NCBI GenBank assembly: GCA_014843695.1
Contig: CM026400.1
Span: 48,213,301 to 48,277,300, forward strand
Direction: 5' to 3'
DNA length: 64,000 bases
Source of the DNA: Archivesica marissinica
Taxonomy: Eukaryota; Mollusca; Bivalvia; Venerida; Vesicomyidae
Shown: in pieces, positions 48,301 through 53,337 of the stretch
Numbering within the stretch: the stretch's first letter is position 1
Layout: the number at the start of each line of letters is the position of its first letter
Made by a program: the position numbers and the translations under genes
The notes under the pieces: model-generated
Seen by the model: the letters and a program-made list of their open reading frames with translations, nothing else
Databases searched by the model: none
Told to the model about the DNA's origin: nothing

Positions 48301-50579
48301 GTTTGATGACGCCAACATCGTTGAACGTGACCGGTTTCAGGGAGGTTCAGTAATGATATGGGCAGCTGTCTCCCTTCATACGAAAACAAGGGCGGTTGTT
48401 GTTCCTGGCATATTGAATGCACAACGTTACCAAAATGAAATTCTGACGCCAGTGGCGATACCTCATATTCGCCAACATAGGGGCATGCAGTTCATGCACG
48501 ATGGCGCAACTTGTCACACCGCGGCCAGTACCCGAATGCTACTGGCCAGGAATCACATCAATGTCCTGCCATGGTGTTCGAAATCGCCAGATTTAAATCC
48601 CATCGAACACCTCTGGGATGAACTAGGACGCAGGATTCGACAACTTCGCCGCCAACCTCGCACTCTTCAAGAGCTAGAACGTGCCCTGATTCGGACATGG
48701 AACTCTATTCCACAGGTCTACATTACGAATTACATCAATTCCATGCATTCTAGGTGTAATGCAGTCATTAGGGCGCAGGGCGGTCACACTCGGTATTGAT
48801 GTATTCATTATGTTACTTTATATTTTAGGGTTACGTTATTGTACAGGTTACGGATTAATAAAATTACGTCCGATTATTATTATTGTTATGTTTTTTTAAC
48901 ACAAAATGATCACTTAACATTGTGTCCAATTTTCAGTAAAATATTTTATTATTTGACACAGATAACAAAAAACTAAGTGTGGAGTTAGAAAAGTTGCTAA
49001 GTATATATCTACCTCTATCCCTAACCTCTTTATACATTGTCCTAGCACCACGCCTGTGTATATAACACAGACAAAATACCAGTGGCATTGAGTAGTAGAA
49101 TAACTGAAACGTGTACATATTGATTACCTGGCACCCATGTACAACACAAGCAGACAGCATATCTATGCGATATTTTAGAGAGAAGTCCAGCGAAATATGT
49201 GCTATATATATAGTACATGTATTCCAAGTGATCTGGGGTCTCACTTAGTCTGGGAACAGGCGTCGATATATTTTGCCTGGTCAGTCAAATAAATATATTT
49301 TAAGACCAAGACCATTAATTGGGCCATATTGAGCTTCTGATCATATCTACGTCATTTTGCTAGAAGTTAAAAAGTGAAAAATCGACATGACTGGAACCCA
49401 GGCTAGGTCTCGCATTTTACCGAATAACCCAGGCTAGGTCTCACTTTTTACCGAATAACCCAGGCTAGGTCTCACTTTTTACCGACTAACCCAGGCTAGG
49501 TCTCACATTTTACCGACTAACCCAGGCTAGGTCTCACATTTTACCGACTAACCCAGGCTAGGTCTCACTTTTTACCGACTAACCCAGGCTAGGTCTCACT
49601 TTTTACCAACTAACCCAGGCTAGGTCTCACTTTTTACCGAATAACCCAGACTAGGTCTCACTTTTTACCGACTAACCCAGGCTAGGTCTCACTTTTTACC
49701 GACTAACCCAGGCTAGGTCTCACTTTTTACTGAATAACCCAGGCTAGGTCTCACTTTTTTACCGACTAACCCAGGCTAGGTCTCACATTTTACCGACTAG
49801 AAACAACTAGAGCCGGCTAGAGGTTTATTGTAAATAATTATTGCTGACCAGAAGAAATATATCAAACATTTTATAGATCTATATACAAGGCCATACAACC
49901 AAAGTTCTACTAAATTAATCCTGCTATAAAGCAGTAGTTACCATTATTCATTCGTCAGACAGCACAGACTAGAGATTCTAGTATTTGGACACGGACCCAC
50001 CTGTTTTACACCAATATTGGATAGGCATAACACTTAATTCTTTGTTTATCTAACAATGACATCTAGTTTAGTTTAATCATATTTCATTGCTTTTATCAAT
50101 TACATGTGTAATACAACAGCAAGAGATACAATACATAAATGGTGATACATGTAAATTGAAAAAACAAATGGTTTGGTCCACAAGTTTTGCCAACATTAGT
50201 AATCGGCCCGCACCAGAATGTCACACAACCGATTAATTAAACTAAATGACAGATTTTTGGTTAGTAATACGAACAAAAAACTAATGAAAAATGGGGAAAC
50301 TGATTGTCTTTGAATAATATTTTAAAAGAAAAACAACATTAAATGAGAGGGGGAGAATGTGACATAACCCGCTGTTCCACCAAGGACTCCACACTGACGC
50401 GCCAAAACCCGAACTAAAGTCATCAGCGCATTGCGTCTAATTACTTCTATGACATCTAATTAAATAAACGCTAGTATAACAACATACCCTTTATCGCCAA
50501 CCCATTTGTGGAATTCAATTGGTCCTTCTGTAGTTTCCGCCTTAAAATCAGGAAAAACTTCACCCAAATTGATACCCAT
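18183..50579 (-). CDS. PRDX6: Peroxiredoxin-6 (1-Cys peroxiredoxin), six exons over 32.4 kb
   Basis: Join on the minus strand: 50579-50488, 31619-31463, 29727-29590, 27453-27380, 25201-25129 (duplicate 22233-22161), 18317-18183. Every junction has GT/AG and matching phase. The 222-aa product matches peroxiredoxin-6 end to end (human 224). It reduces H2O2 and lipid hydroperoxides in the cytosol. Peroxidatic Cys46 sits in PVCTTE, with T43, H38 and R128 also conserved. The C-terminal Prx domain includes [19 protein letters not shown]. Residues of the phospholipase A2 site known in mammals are not kept: the GDSWG motif is GDKGWA and the D140 equivalent is Gly136, so only peroxidase activity is expected. 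Introns: ~18.9, 1.7, 2.1, 2.2-5.1 and 3.8-6.8 kb, full of satellites. Exon 5 occurs twice; both together would shift the frame (73 nt). Confidence 0.95.
18390..19405. repeat. 27/20-bp tandem array in PRDX6 intron 5
   Basis: Long unit GTAACGGGTAAACGATATAC plus TTTACTT (27 bp); a short form lacks ACGGGTA (20 bp). The two forms alternate in blocks. About 40 copies. It starts ~70 bp upstream of exon 6 in the transcript direction. Confidence 0.95.
19401..19939. repeat. 22-bp tandem array (TCCGTTATACTTTAC)
   Basis: Two unit types, TATTCTGTCCGTTATACTTTAC-like and TACAATGTCC-, about 24 copies. Shares ATACTTTACT with the array to its left and AATGT plus TTTTAC-like positions with the array to its right. 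Confidence 0.95.
19940..20222. repeat. 22-bp tandem array (GATATATTTTACCATAATGT)
   Basis: About 12 copies, near identical (GTAGG, GTCGG and GTAAG variants). Same length and alignable with the preceding 22-bp unit. Confidence 0.95.
20317..20712. repeat. 30-bp tandem array, 13 copies, SINE-seeded
   Basis: Unit GACTTGAAGAACATAGGTCA plus GTCATATGAC. The sequence just left of it (CACCAACAGCATAGGTCA) matches the tail region of SINE family E (GCACCAACAGCTTAGGTCA at 9615). As 30 is divisible by 3, open frames run on both strands but encode no recognisable protein. Confidence 0.9.
20830..21985. repeat. 38-bp tandem array, about 30 copies
   Basis: Unit GTCAGTTTGCCAGTTGTAGA plus GGCATGGTTCACCAGGCT, with two variant classes (CAGTTGTAGAG and CAGTCATAGAA). 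A block of ~490 bp recurs (the AAGTCATAGTAGC marker at about 21264 and 21750), so there is higher-order duplication. Confidence 0.95.
22161..22233 (-). CDS. PRDX6: PRDX6 exon 5, second copy (probable assembly duplicate)
   Basis: 73 nt with ATTTTCAG acceptor and GGTAAAT donor; encodes [20 protein letters not shown] and ANWK. Identical to 25129-25201, at a constant offset of 2968. Entry phase needs 2 nt from exon 4 and exit is phase 0, so the two copies cannot both be spliced in without a frameshift. Confidence 0.85.
22292..22444 (+). mobile_element. TA-MITE, CAGTCAAACCTG family, partial
   Basis: Ends CACAGGTTTGACTG; the left TIR is eroded (TAGCTCTTAACCAGCCAGCC). Duplicated at 25260-25412 as part of the contig-end repeat. 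Confidence 0.65.
22738..23559. repeat. 54-bp tandem array growing from a T5 MITE, left contig end
   Basis: CATTGCATGCTGGGTAAAAT (T5 MITE left end) leads into about 13 near-identical 54-bp units containing TAACTGTAAACTCTGGAAAT and ATGTCATGGAATATG. The sequence breaks off into Ns at 23560. The open frames on both strands (18-residue period) are a by-product. Confidence 0.9.
23560..24559. other. Assembly gap, exactly 1000 N
   Basis: Undetermined bases. The round length indicates a placeholder gap. Both flanks are tandem repeats, and the right flank duplicates the left contig from about 21592 onwards. Confidence 0.99.
24560..24968. repeat. 38-bp tandem array, duplicate segment
   Basis: Matches 21592-22000 at constant offset 2968 in the stretches compared. 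Confidence 0.95.
25129..25201 (-). CDS. PRDX6: PRDX6 exon 5, first copy in transcript order
   Basis: See the gene entry. The acceptor AG is at 25203-25202 and the donor GT follows 25129. The first base completes Asp154 begun by exon 4. Confidence 0.9.
25260..25412 (+). mobile_element. TA-MITE, duplicate of 22292-22444
   Basis: Same sequence at offset 2968. Confidence 0.65.
25705..25995. mobile_element. T5 MITE with three 54-bp units and an intact right end
   Basis: CATTGCATGCTGGGTAAAAT at the left, three copies of the 54-bp unit, then ATTTGCATGATTCTTATTTT and CCGCTAGTGTGCAGAGAG at the right. Gives the short form of what is a long array in the left contig. Confidence 0.65.
26110..26355 (+). 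mobile_element. tRNA-derived SINE, family B, full length
   Basis: Head GATTAGCGCAGTGGTTAGCG (A box), GCTCGCTTCTCACCAATGC, B box GGGTTCGATCCTCGGACC. Body GTGGTCGCCAGATTGGACAG and TTTCCTCCCACACGAATGAC; tail GAATGATTAATATAAGTTGT and TGTAAAATAAATAAAGTTT plus A-run. Shares its 3' tail style with SINE A. Other copies: 30711-30826, 36785-37010, 43484-43570 (tail) and 54603-54845. Confidence 0.9.
26360..26699. other. PRDX6 intron 4 sequence with minor repeats
   Basis: Contains three GGTTAACA units near 26495 and three 23-bp units (ATTCCTGTATAATGTATACAT) at about 26570-26640. No gene seen. Confidence 0.5.
26700..27062. repeat. ~20-bp degenerate tandem array
   Basis: About 17 copies of GTAGGGAGATTTGGCTTCTGAA with frequent 1-3-bp indels. 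Confidence 0.9.
27170..27245. repeat. Short inverted repeat (hairpin)
   Basis: AGGATAGGATTTTATTTC pairs with GAAATAAAATCCTATCTTA across a ~38-bp loop. Possibly a small foldback element in intron 4. Confidence 0.6.
27380..27453 (-). CDS. PRDX6: PRDX6 exon 4
   Basis: 74 nt; acceptor TTTTAG before 27453, donor GTAAGT after 27380. Encodes [20 protein letters not shown] plus GRNF and two bases of Asp154. Its first ~22 nt and its acceptor are the template of the 48-bp array directly upstream in the transcript (27462-28195). Confidence 0.95.
27454..28197. repeat. 48-bp array derived from the PRDX6 intron 3/exon 4 junction, about 15 copies
   Basis: Plus-strand unit: ATCCGGGGCCGACGATAAAT, ACCTAAATCATATAATAG, TATGTTCATA. 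On the transcribed strand every unit has a polypyrimidine-poor TTTAG followed by GTATTTATCGTCGGCCCCGGA, which in the PRDX6 frame reads VFIVGPG, i.e. the start of exon 4 (VYIIGPG). Each copy thus carries a potential decoy acceptor. Because 48 is divisible by 3, a spurious frame (27380-27910) spans many units. Confidence 0.95.
28245..29560. repeat. 49-bp array in PRDX6 intron 3, about 25 copies
   Basis: Unit CCAGGCATACGTGATACAAG, GTTAGATCATTGGTTACGGT, TTATAGGGT. A ~330-bp block (from about 28670 to 29035) is repeated at about 29050-29400, including a divergent unit TCGAGAGTATGTGATGTC. The transcribed strand carries ATCTAACC in most units, close to the animal branch-point consensus CTAAC. Confidence 0.95.
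29590..29727 (-). CDS. PRDX6: PRDX6 exon 3
   Basis: 138 nt in phase 0. Acceptor TTTTTGTAG, donor GTAAGT. Encodes [20 protein letters not shown] through [20 protein letters not shown] and PLTCRA; Arg128 is the conserved active-site arginine. Confidence 0.95.
29786..30017 (+). mobile_element. SINE family A, full length
   Basis: Head CGTGATAGTGCAGTGGTAGC, GTTCGCTTCAGGTGCGAAAG; body GTAACGTTTGTGGCCTTAGG, CTCATGGCGATGGATTCCAT; tail AGTGATTAATATAAGTTGTA ... TTTGTATAAAC. Confidence 0.85.
30161..30518. mobile_element. Two TA-MITEs (CAGTCAAACCTG family) in inverted tandem
   Basis: Left copy 30161-30333 (plus), right copy about 30345-30518 (minus), separated by ~12 bp. Together they form a near-palindrome with ~170-bp arms, with TA preceding the left end and following the right end. 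Confidence 0.75.
30711..30826 (-). mobile_element. SINE family B, head fragment
   Basis: Complement of GTTAGCACGCTCGCTTCTCA, the B box and GTGGTCGCCAGATTGGACAG; the tail is lost. Confidence 0.8.
30914..31143 (-). mobile_element. SINE family A, full length
   Basis: Complement of CGTGATAGTGCAGTGGATGC, CAGGTGCGAAAGGTCCGGAG, TTCGAGCCCCGCTGGAGCCG, ending in AAATTTGTATAAACTA. It sits in PRDX6 intron 2. Confidence 0.85.
31270..31440 (-). mobile_element. T5 MITE fragment beside PRDX6 exon 2
   Basis: Complement of GCATGCTGGGTAAA..., AGGCTATAAATAGATCCAAT and TTCATTATTGTGTTTTTCTT. It lies 23 bp from the exon 2 donor. Confidence 0.6.
31463..31619 (-). CDS. PRDX6: PRDX6 exon 2 (peroxidatic Cys exon)
   Basis: 157 nt; acceptor ATTTTCAG, donor GTACGG. 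Encodes [20 protein letters not shown] (His38, Thr43, Cys46) through [18 protein letters not shown]. The donor is weaker than the consensus. Confidence 0.95.
31689..31992. mobile_element. TTAA-MITE family T3
   Basis: TTAA at both ends (about 31685-31688 and 31993-31996). Internal CAAACAACATCGATCC / ATCTATGTTGTTTGC hairpin and AAACAGCATAGAGCCTGATC repeats. Confidence 0.65.
32032..32220 (+). mobile_element. TA-MITE (CAGTCAAACCTG family), partial
   Basis: AGTCAAACTTGTCTTAAGCA at the left. The interior repeats GGCTGCTTAATACAGG. The right TIR is lost. Confidence 0.6.
32490..32649 (+). mobile_element. TA-MITE (CAGTCAAACCTG family), intact
   Basis: TA at 32488-32489 and 32650-32651; termini CAGTCAAACCTGTCTTAAGC and complement of CAGTCAAACCTGTGTTAGTG. 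160 bp. Serves as the reference for the family. Confidence 0.85.
32879..34048. mobile_element. TTAA-MITE (T3/T4) carrying a nested element
   Basis: TTAA at 32875-32878 and 34049-34052; TIRs CCCATTTCATTCTGGATAC and complement of CCCATTCCATTCTGAATAC. Left part holds the AACATAGAGCCAGATC / GATCAGGCTCTATGCTGTTT hairpin of T3. It is interrupted at 33042 by a second TTAA element. Confidence 0.75.
33046..34023. mobile_element. Nested TTAA element (AGGCGTATA ends), ~980 bp
   Basis: TTAA at 33042-33045 and 34024-34027; termini AGGCGTATAGCACAAT and complement of AGGCGTATATCACAAT. A 113-codon open frame on the minus strand (34008-33667) includes [15 protein letters not shown] but matches no domain I can name. 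Superfamily inferred as piggyBac-like from TTAA. Confidence 0.65.
34078..34298 (+). repeat. Dispersed repeat, copy 1
   Basis: AATACAATATTTGAATAGAA ... GGAGTGCTTTATAATG ... CCCTAGGGGGCGAAG. Its reverse complement lies at about 46085-46376. Confidence 0.65.
34343..34646. mobile_element. T5 MITE interrupted by a SINE A fragment
   Basis: CTCTTTGCACGCTAGCGTGG at the left; CAACATGCAAAGAG then TTAA (34647-34650) at the right. The SINE A body and tail at 34431-34542 separates the two halves. Confidence 0.65.
34431..34542 (+). mobile_element. SINE family A, 3' fragment
   Basis: GGCGATGGATTCCATCAGGA to AATTTGTATAAAC. Confidence 0.8.
35075..35250. repeat. 39/40-bp array, block 1
   Basis: About 4-5 copies of GCCCATAACATCGAGTGCAC plus ATGTCAAGCTGCATATCATT. 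Confidence 0.9.
35251..35550. repeat. ~310-bp segment duplicated at 36137-36440
   Basis: TTATACAATAAGGGCAAATA ... TGATCAAGTTTCCATTCTTT. Follows array block 1 as its copy follows block 2, so array plus flank were duplicated together. Confidence 0.85.
35695..35763 (+). mobile_element. SINE family C, internal fragment
   Basis: GTTCGATCCCCCGTCTGACC to GTGCACGTAAAAGAC. It is fused directly to array block 2. Confidence 0.75.
35764..36136. repeat. 39/40-bp array, block 2, about nine copies
   Basis: Same unit as block 1, GCCCGTAACATCGAGTGCAC plus ATGTCAGCTGCATATCATT. Confidence 0.9.
36137..36440. repeat. Copy 2 of the ~310-bp flank
   Basis: Near identical to 35251-35550. It carries an internal inversion-like hairpin AACATGTTGAAAAAATGC / GCATTAAAATGATTCAACAT. 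Confidence 0.8.
36440..36628. repeat. ~62-bp direct repeat, three copies
   Basis: GAATGCTAATTCATTTGGCT, CAAGGTTGAAACCATTAAGA, CAACAAGGAAGTCATCGGGC. Confidence 0.85.
36785..37010 (-). mobile_element. SINE family B, near full length
   Basis: Tail complement TTTATTTTACAACGATTGCG at the left, head GGTTAGCGCGCTTGCTTCTC at the right; B box slightly mutated (GGTTAGATCC). Confidence 0.85.
37168..38150. repeat. 34-bp tandem array, about 29 copies
   Basis: GAGGCATAATACTGTGCTTC plus CTGCCAAGTTTGGT; almost the only variation is GCATAA/GTATAA. Very homogeneous, hence young or recently homogenised. No stop in the unit on the minus strand, so frames up to 333 codons appear and are spurious. Confidence 0.95.
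38150..38425. repeat. ~87-bp direct repeat, three copies
   Basis: ATGCAACAATGGTTTGAAAA, GATCTACAAATGGATGCCTA, CATGACTACCCC. Confidence 0.85.
38690..42482. repeat. 14-bp tandem array, about 270 copies (3.8 kb), with ~1.5-kb higher-order repeats
   Basis: Unit AGCATTGTGCTTGC with frequent single-base variants (TAGTG, CATCAT, TTGTAGC, TGTGCCTGC). Blocks recur: a variant string at about 39823-40023 is repeated at 41329-41529 (offset 1506), and 39177 onwards recurs at 40709 onwards (offset 1532). 14 is not a multiple of 3, so all frames cycle; open frames up to 363 codons are spurious. Confidence 0.95.
42650..42775. repeat. 18-bp tandem array, about seven copies
   Basis: GCCCGTAACCGAGGGTTT with minor variants. 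Confidence 0.9.
42814..42897 (+). mobile_element. SINE family A, 3' fragment
   Basis: CACATGGCGATGGATTCTAT ... CAGCTAAAACAAATTTGCAT, with a small internal deletion. Confidence 0.65.
42900..43235. other. Intron 1 unique sequence
   Basis: I see no gene or clear repeat. Confidence 0.4.
43240..43455. repeat. 51-bp tandem array, four copies
   Basis: CCACTCTATACTGGCCATTA, TATGTGGGATTTACACCGGG, CATAGGTTCCA. A multiple of 3, so frames stay open on both strands. Confidence 0.9.
43484..43570 (+). mobile_element. SINE family B, tail fragment
   Basis: GCCAACGAGAGTGATTATAA to TAAATAAAGTTCAAAC. A second tail piece lies at 43650-43690. Confidence 0.75.
43995..44095 (-). mobile_element. TTAA-MITE family T2, right-end fragment
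   Basis: TTAA at 43991-43994 followed by CCCATTCACCACCAAGTAAC; runs to CATTTGGACCAGTTC. Confidence 0.65.
44121..44366 (-). mobile_element. SINE family D, second copy
   Basis: Complement of GTCCGCCTCCGTGGTCGAGT, GGTTCGAGACCCGCTCAGGC and GCCTGTCCAGGAAAGG. A small deletion removes part of the anticodon region. Confidence 0.8.
44393..44480 (-). mobile_element. T5 MITE, right-end fragment
   Basis: GTAACTGAAAACTGTAAATA, TGTCATTGAATTTCATTCGA, CTGCTAGCGTGCAACGAG. Confidence 0.5.
44536..44722 (-). mobile_element. SINE family E-related, degraded
   Basis: Complement of GGGGCCGAGTGGCTACGGTC (A box) and the TGTCGCACCGAAAGC tail edge; the body contains a TTATTGGTGGAGGAAGACAG segment also seen at 52088 and 54900. 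Confidence 0.5.
44764..44942 (+). mobile_element. SINE family C, head-truncated
   Basis: GTTCGATCACCTGTCCAACC, GTGCACGTAAAACAACGAGA, TCTTCAGGAGGCGTCGCCTA. Confidence 0.75.
44963..45198 (+). mobile_element. SINE family A, full length
   Basis: GTGATAGCGCAGTGGATGCG, GTGCGAAAGGTCCGGAGTTC, GAGCCCCGCTGGAGCCGTTA; tail to AAATTTGTATAAACTA. The best-preserved head of the family. Confidence 0.85.
45245..45870 (-). mobile_element. LINE 3' fragment (same family as 13.8-16.0 kb)
   Basis: The minus strand reads [28 protein letters not shown], then after a stop and shift [16 protein letters not shown] and [19 protein letters not shown]. These align with the WVSIYRFINN, FRFKLLN, CDVPESYEHVF and IVIGYKISQPDYF segments of the other copy. 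It ends in an A-rich run (T-rich on the plus strand, about 45245-45268). Confidence 0.7.
46085..46376 (-). repeat. Dispersed repeat, copy 2
   Basis: Reverse-complement relative of 34078-34298 (CATTATAAAGCACTCC, TTCAAATGTTGTATTTAATGG). Confidence 0.6.
46377..46715. other. Intron 1 sequence with C-rich patches
   Basis: Several (C)7-8 runs; no gene seen. Confidence 0.4.
46716..47005. repeat. 36-bp tandem array, about eight copies
   Basis: GTGGATTTTATTAACTGGAT plus GCGGGTTGCAGTGCTT. A multiple of 3, so the frames are open but spurious. Confidence 0.9.
47150..47212. repeat. 21-bp repeat, three copies
   Basis: ACAATTGGCAGTAATCTTGGG. Confidence 0.85.
47668..48799 (+). CDS. Tc1-like transposase, apparently intact, with one intron
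   Basis: Join 47668-47739 and 47855-48799 gives 338 codons, the usual Tc1 length. Exon 1 encodes [20 protein letters not shown] plus SNRQ; donor GTAAGC and acceptor CCTTTCAG bound a 115-bp intron; exon 2 resumes [12 protein letters not shown], completing the first helix-turn-helix. Without splicing, the frame from 47747 would lack this start. The catalytic triad is complete: Asp in LFSDESRF, Asp in [11 protein letters not shown], Glu in NPIEHLWDE 34 residues later (DD34E), and the chain ends GGHTRY. No stop or frameshift is present. The protein binds transposon ends and performs cut-and-paste transposition in the nucleus. It lies in PRDX6 intron 1 on the opposite strand. I could not identify its inverted repeats with confidence. 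Confidence 0.85.
48800..49394. other. Element flank and intron 1 sequence
   Basis: AT-rich; a possible AATAAA follows the transposase at about 48858. No further gene seen. Confidence 0.4.
49395..49800. repeat. 31-bp tandem array, about 13 copies
   Basis: GACTAACCCAGGCTAGGTCT plus CACTTTTTACC, variants CATTTTACC and GAATAACC. Confidence 0.95.
49801..50487. other. PRDX6 intron 1, first 700 nt in transcript order
   Basis: Unique sequence next to the exon 1 donor. No repeat or gene recognised. Confidence 0.5.
50488..50579 (-). CDS. PRDX6: PRDX6 exon 1
   Basis: ATG at 50579-50577. Encodes [20 protein letters not shown] plus [10 protein letters not shown] and GG of Gly31; donor GTATGT after 50488. 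The frame extends upstream to a more distal ATG (50696), but homology to peroxiredoxin-6 starts exactly at the internal Met, so I place the start there. Confidence 0.93.
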
Positions 50580-50760
50580 TTTTATCGCTGTCTGGATAGT
50601 TTGTGAGCACACTTTGCTTGCAATAACGCCTATGCATGAATATTCGTTGTAACAACTCCGCCAATTACAAATGACGTTGTTCTGCTCCGATAACAAAGTT
50701 GGTGTATTTGTAAATGTGCTTGCGCGATTGGAAAATCGTCTACGTCCCGCGTGTTACTAC
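50580..50760 (-). promoter_or_regulatory. Putative PRDX6 promoter/5' UTR
   Basis: On the transcribed strand: CCAATCGCG about 150 nt upstream of the ATG, an inverted CCAAT (ATTGGCGG), and an ACGTCATT CRE-like half site. No TATA box is obvious. This is inferred from position and motifs only. Confidence 0.35.
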
Positions 50761-50949
50761 AAGCATTCAATGGCGTTTGTCAGGTAGAGTAGTTTAAAAA
50801 GCTCATTAAATGAGACAGAGAGTGCTAAAAGAACTACATACTACGGATGAAAACAGACATTAGGGCATTGGTGGTACGGTGACCAACAGCACAGCAAAAT
50901 GGTTACGCTGGGTTGGACTGTGGCAAATGACGTATTATTCGGGAAGAAT

Positions 50950-51120
50950 ACTGGGTGCTGGAGTCGTTACGATTGTGCCCTTAAGCAAGGCATTTAAATT
51001 CCGCATGCCTCTTCTCTCTCCCTCATCGTGATAGATTCCACCAGAAATGAAGTATCGAGAGTGATTAATATAAGTTGTAAGAACTTGTTTCGCAATCGTG
51101 CTAAAATAACTTTGTATAAA
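50950..51120 (+). mobile_element. SINE family A, head-truncated
   Basis: GGAGTCGTTACGATTGTGCC to AACTTTGTATAAA. Confidence 0.75.
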
Positions 51121-51159
51121 ATGTCCAGGCGACTGGATATTCAAAATTGGCGACAAAAA

Positions 51160-51425
51160 CTGGCCCGTCAATCCAGGTATCGCAGGTTTTATCCCCCGCC
51201 TGACCCTAATAAAATTAACAGTCTTTCAGATGGAACTTTACACCGAGGTCTCGTGTCGGTGCTGTACACCGTGCACGTAAAAGAACCAGAGGAGACTTTG
51301 GAATGGGTCTCTGTCTGTATCATTGTACTATCCTCCAAACATCTAAAATAACTAATTTCTTCAGGAGGCGTCGCTCATATGGGCACCCGGTAGCGGCGAT
51401 AAATAAACGTAACACACACACACAC
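51160..51425 (+). mobile_element. SINE family C, head-truncated
   Basis: Starts within the anticodon arm (AATCCAGGTATCGCAGGTTT); the body is complete to GCGATAAATAAACGTAACAC and a short (CA)n. Confidence 0.8.
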
Positions 51426-51479
51426 CTCTGTCTGCTGCAATATAATGCAATATATTGAGGACCACAACATACGTATTGA

Positions 51480-52085
51480 TAAACAACTCGGATTCACGAA
51501 GAAGCGGTTTCGTGACAAAACATCCTAAGCTTACAGGACCTACCCGTTAGGCTCTATTGTAGAATACAAATCGATGCTGTTTTCATAGACCTCAGTAAGG
51601 CCTTCGACAAAGTCAGCAGGTCCTTGTTGAATGTCATTCTTCTTCCCCTGCAACATCTTTTCCGGAATCACACATATCACTGTCATCGACACCATGCTAT
51701 TTATTCGTTACATCAACGAATTGCTCCAGAAAGTGCCGTCCACACCCTGATTGCTCGCCGACGATGAAAGAAAATCAATACATTGTGTGTCCTTACCCTC
51801 CAGGACGATCTGGACCGGCTACAGAAGTGAGCGAAAGACTGGCAGATGCTTTTCAACACTTTAAATAAAGTGTGAGATCATAAGAGTCACACGGAAGCGC
51901 AGCCCGATTTCGGCTACCTACACAATCATTAACCATGACCTATACATAGCCAGATCAGGCAAGTACCTTGGCGTTACCATATCAGACAACTTGACATGGA
52001 ATTCCAATGTGGATGATAATGCCAATAAGGCCAATAACGCTCTCAGCTTCCTCCGAAAGAACATTTCCAGCTGTCCCATGGATGG
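51480..52085 (+). pseudogene. Degenerate LINE reverse transcriptase fragment
   Basis: Broken reading frames contain AVFIDLSKAFDKVS (RT motif A), then a decayed LLADDE-like stretch (motif C region), VLTLQDDLDRLQK, and SGKYLGVTISDNLTWNSNVD (the post-RT 'KYLGV' motif), followed by NNALSFLRKNISSCP. Many stops and shifts. Jockey/CR1-like by motif style. Truncated at 52088 by a SINE-like segment. Confidence 0.75.
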
Positions 52086-52169
52086 CTATTATTGGTGGAG
52101 GAAGATGACGATGCCCCCCCCCGAGACGTATTTTAGGAACGGACGAGGCAGCCGGGTAGAACCACCGAC

Positions 52170-52828
52170 CTATATCAATTCAGCTGATTAGCTTCCTCGC
52201 TTGAAATAAGTCCACATCCCTGTGAGCGCACTCGGAGTAGGTGGATTGATGACGTTCGTGTTTGACTCGTAGAATGGTGTTCCTGGAGTGGCTGGTGATT
52301 GGGTAATTAAAGTTGACAACAATAGGAGAGAAATTTATATAAGATTGTATTTATCTTGTTTTCCAATCCTTTGTTATCTTCCTGCAACCTGTGTGTTTAT
52401 ATAATGTCCATGCATATATGCCCTTTGTACAAAAGAAGAACAATAAATAAAGTTTAAACTAAGTTGACAACTGGCGGACGCATTTTCTTCCTTTGCATTG
52501 GTGACAAGTCTTGATGGTAACTTATTTCGAAAACAGTTCCTTTACCACCCCCCCTAATGGCCATACTCCATCGAAGAAAGGATATGCCAGCTACGAGTGA
52601 AGTCGTCCCTGTCAAGTTGGTATATTGACCACTCTAGGTTAGACTTTCGTAGAAATCGTCATGGTCCAATGCCCCCCCCCCGAGTGATGGCTTGTCTTGC
52701 CATCATCGAACGCTACGGAAATACGAACAGATGGTGGTGGTTTAAGCGAATGTCCATGCACGAGTTCCCGACAAGACAGGCACTTTCATGATCCCAGTAG
52801 CATACGCATTCGTCGTCGTGGGTAGCTA
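52170..52828. other. Intergenic, no gene recognised
   Basis: Contains a SINE-like tail near 52430-52460 (AATAAATAAAGTTTAAAC) and C-runs. Confidence 0.4.
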
Positions 52829-52829
52829 G

Positions 52830-53120
52830 GTGTGTGTTTTACGATATTTATTGTCGCTACCGGTTGCCCATATGAGCGACACCTCCTGAAGAGATTAGTC
52901 ATTTTAGATTATGGAGGATAGTGCAATGATACAGACAGAGACCCATTCCAGAGTTCCACTTGTTCGCTTACGTGCACGGTGTAAGACACCGACACGAGAC
53001 CTCGGTTTAATGTCCCATCTGAAAGACTGTTAATTTTATTAGGGTCAGAGGGGGAATCGAATTTGCTACCCCTGGATTACCAGTCCAGCGTGTTAGCACT
53101 GGACTACAGATCCGTCTGTG
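52830..53120 (-). mobile_element. SINE family C, full length
   Basis: Tail at the left (GTGTGTTTTACGATATTTAT), head at the right (complement of GACGGATCTGTAGTCCAGTG). Small indels in the B box. Confidence 0.85.
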
Positions 53121-53337
53121 AGGGTAGCTAGGTATGGCATATTTCGTAGTGTATACATCACCAGAGTTATAACGCGATAGCAACGATACCAAATATGCAC
53201 CGTCAGTGAAATCGAAAATCGAAAGATATCTACGTTCTGTACCACCTATTTCATACCATAATAAAAGAGTAAAATAGACATGGTGTTATTCACGTATATC
53301 GATGTTTATATTCGGCGACACCGCTACCTAGAATGTA

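Noticed and set aside
50580..50696. An N-terminal extension of PRDX6 starting at the ATG at 50696
   Set aside because: The extra 39 residues have no peroxiredoxin similarity; family homology begins exactly at the Met at 50579.
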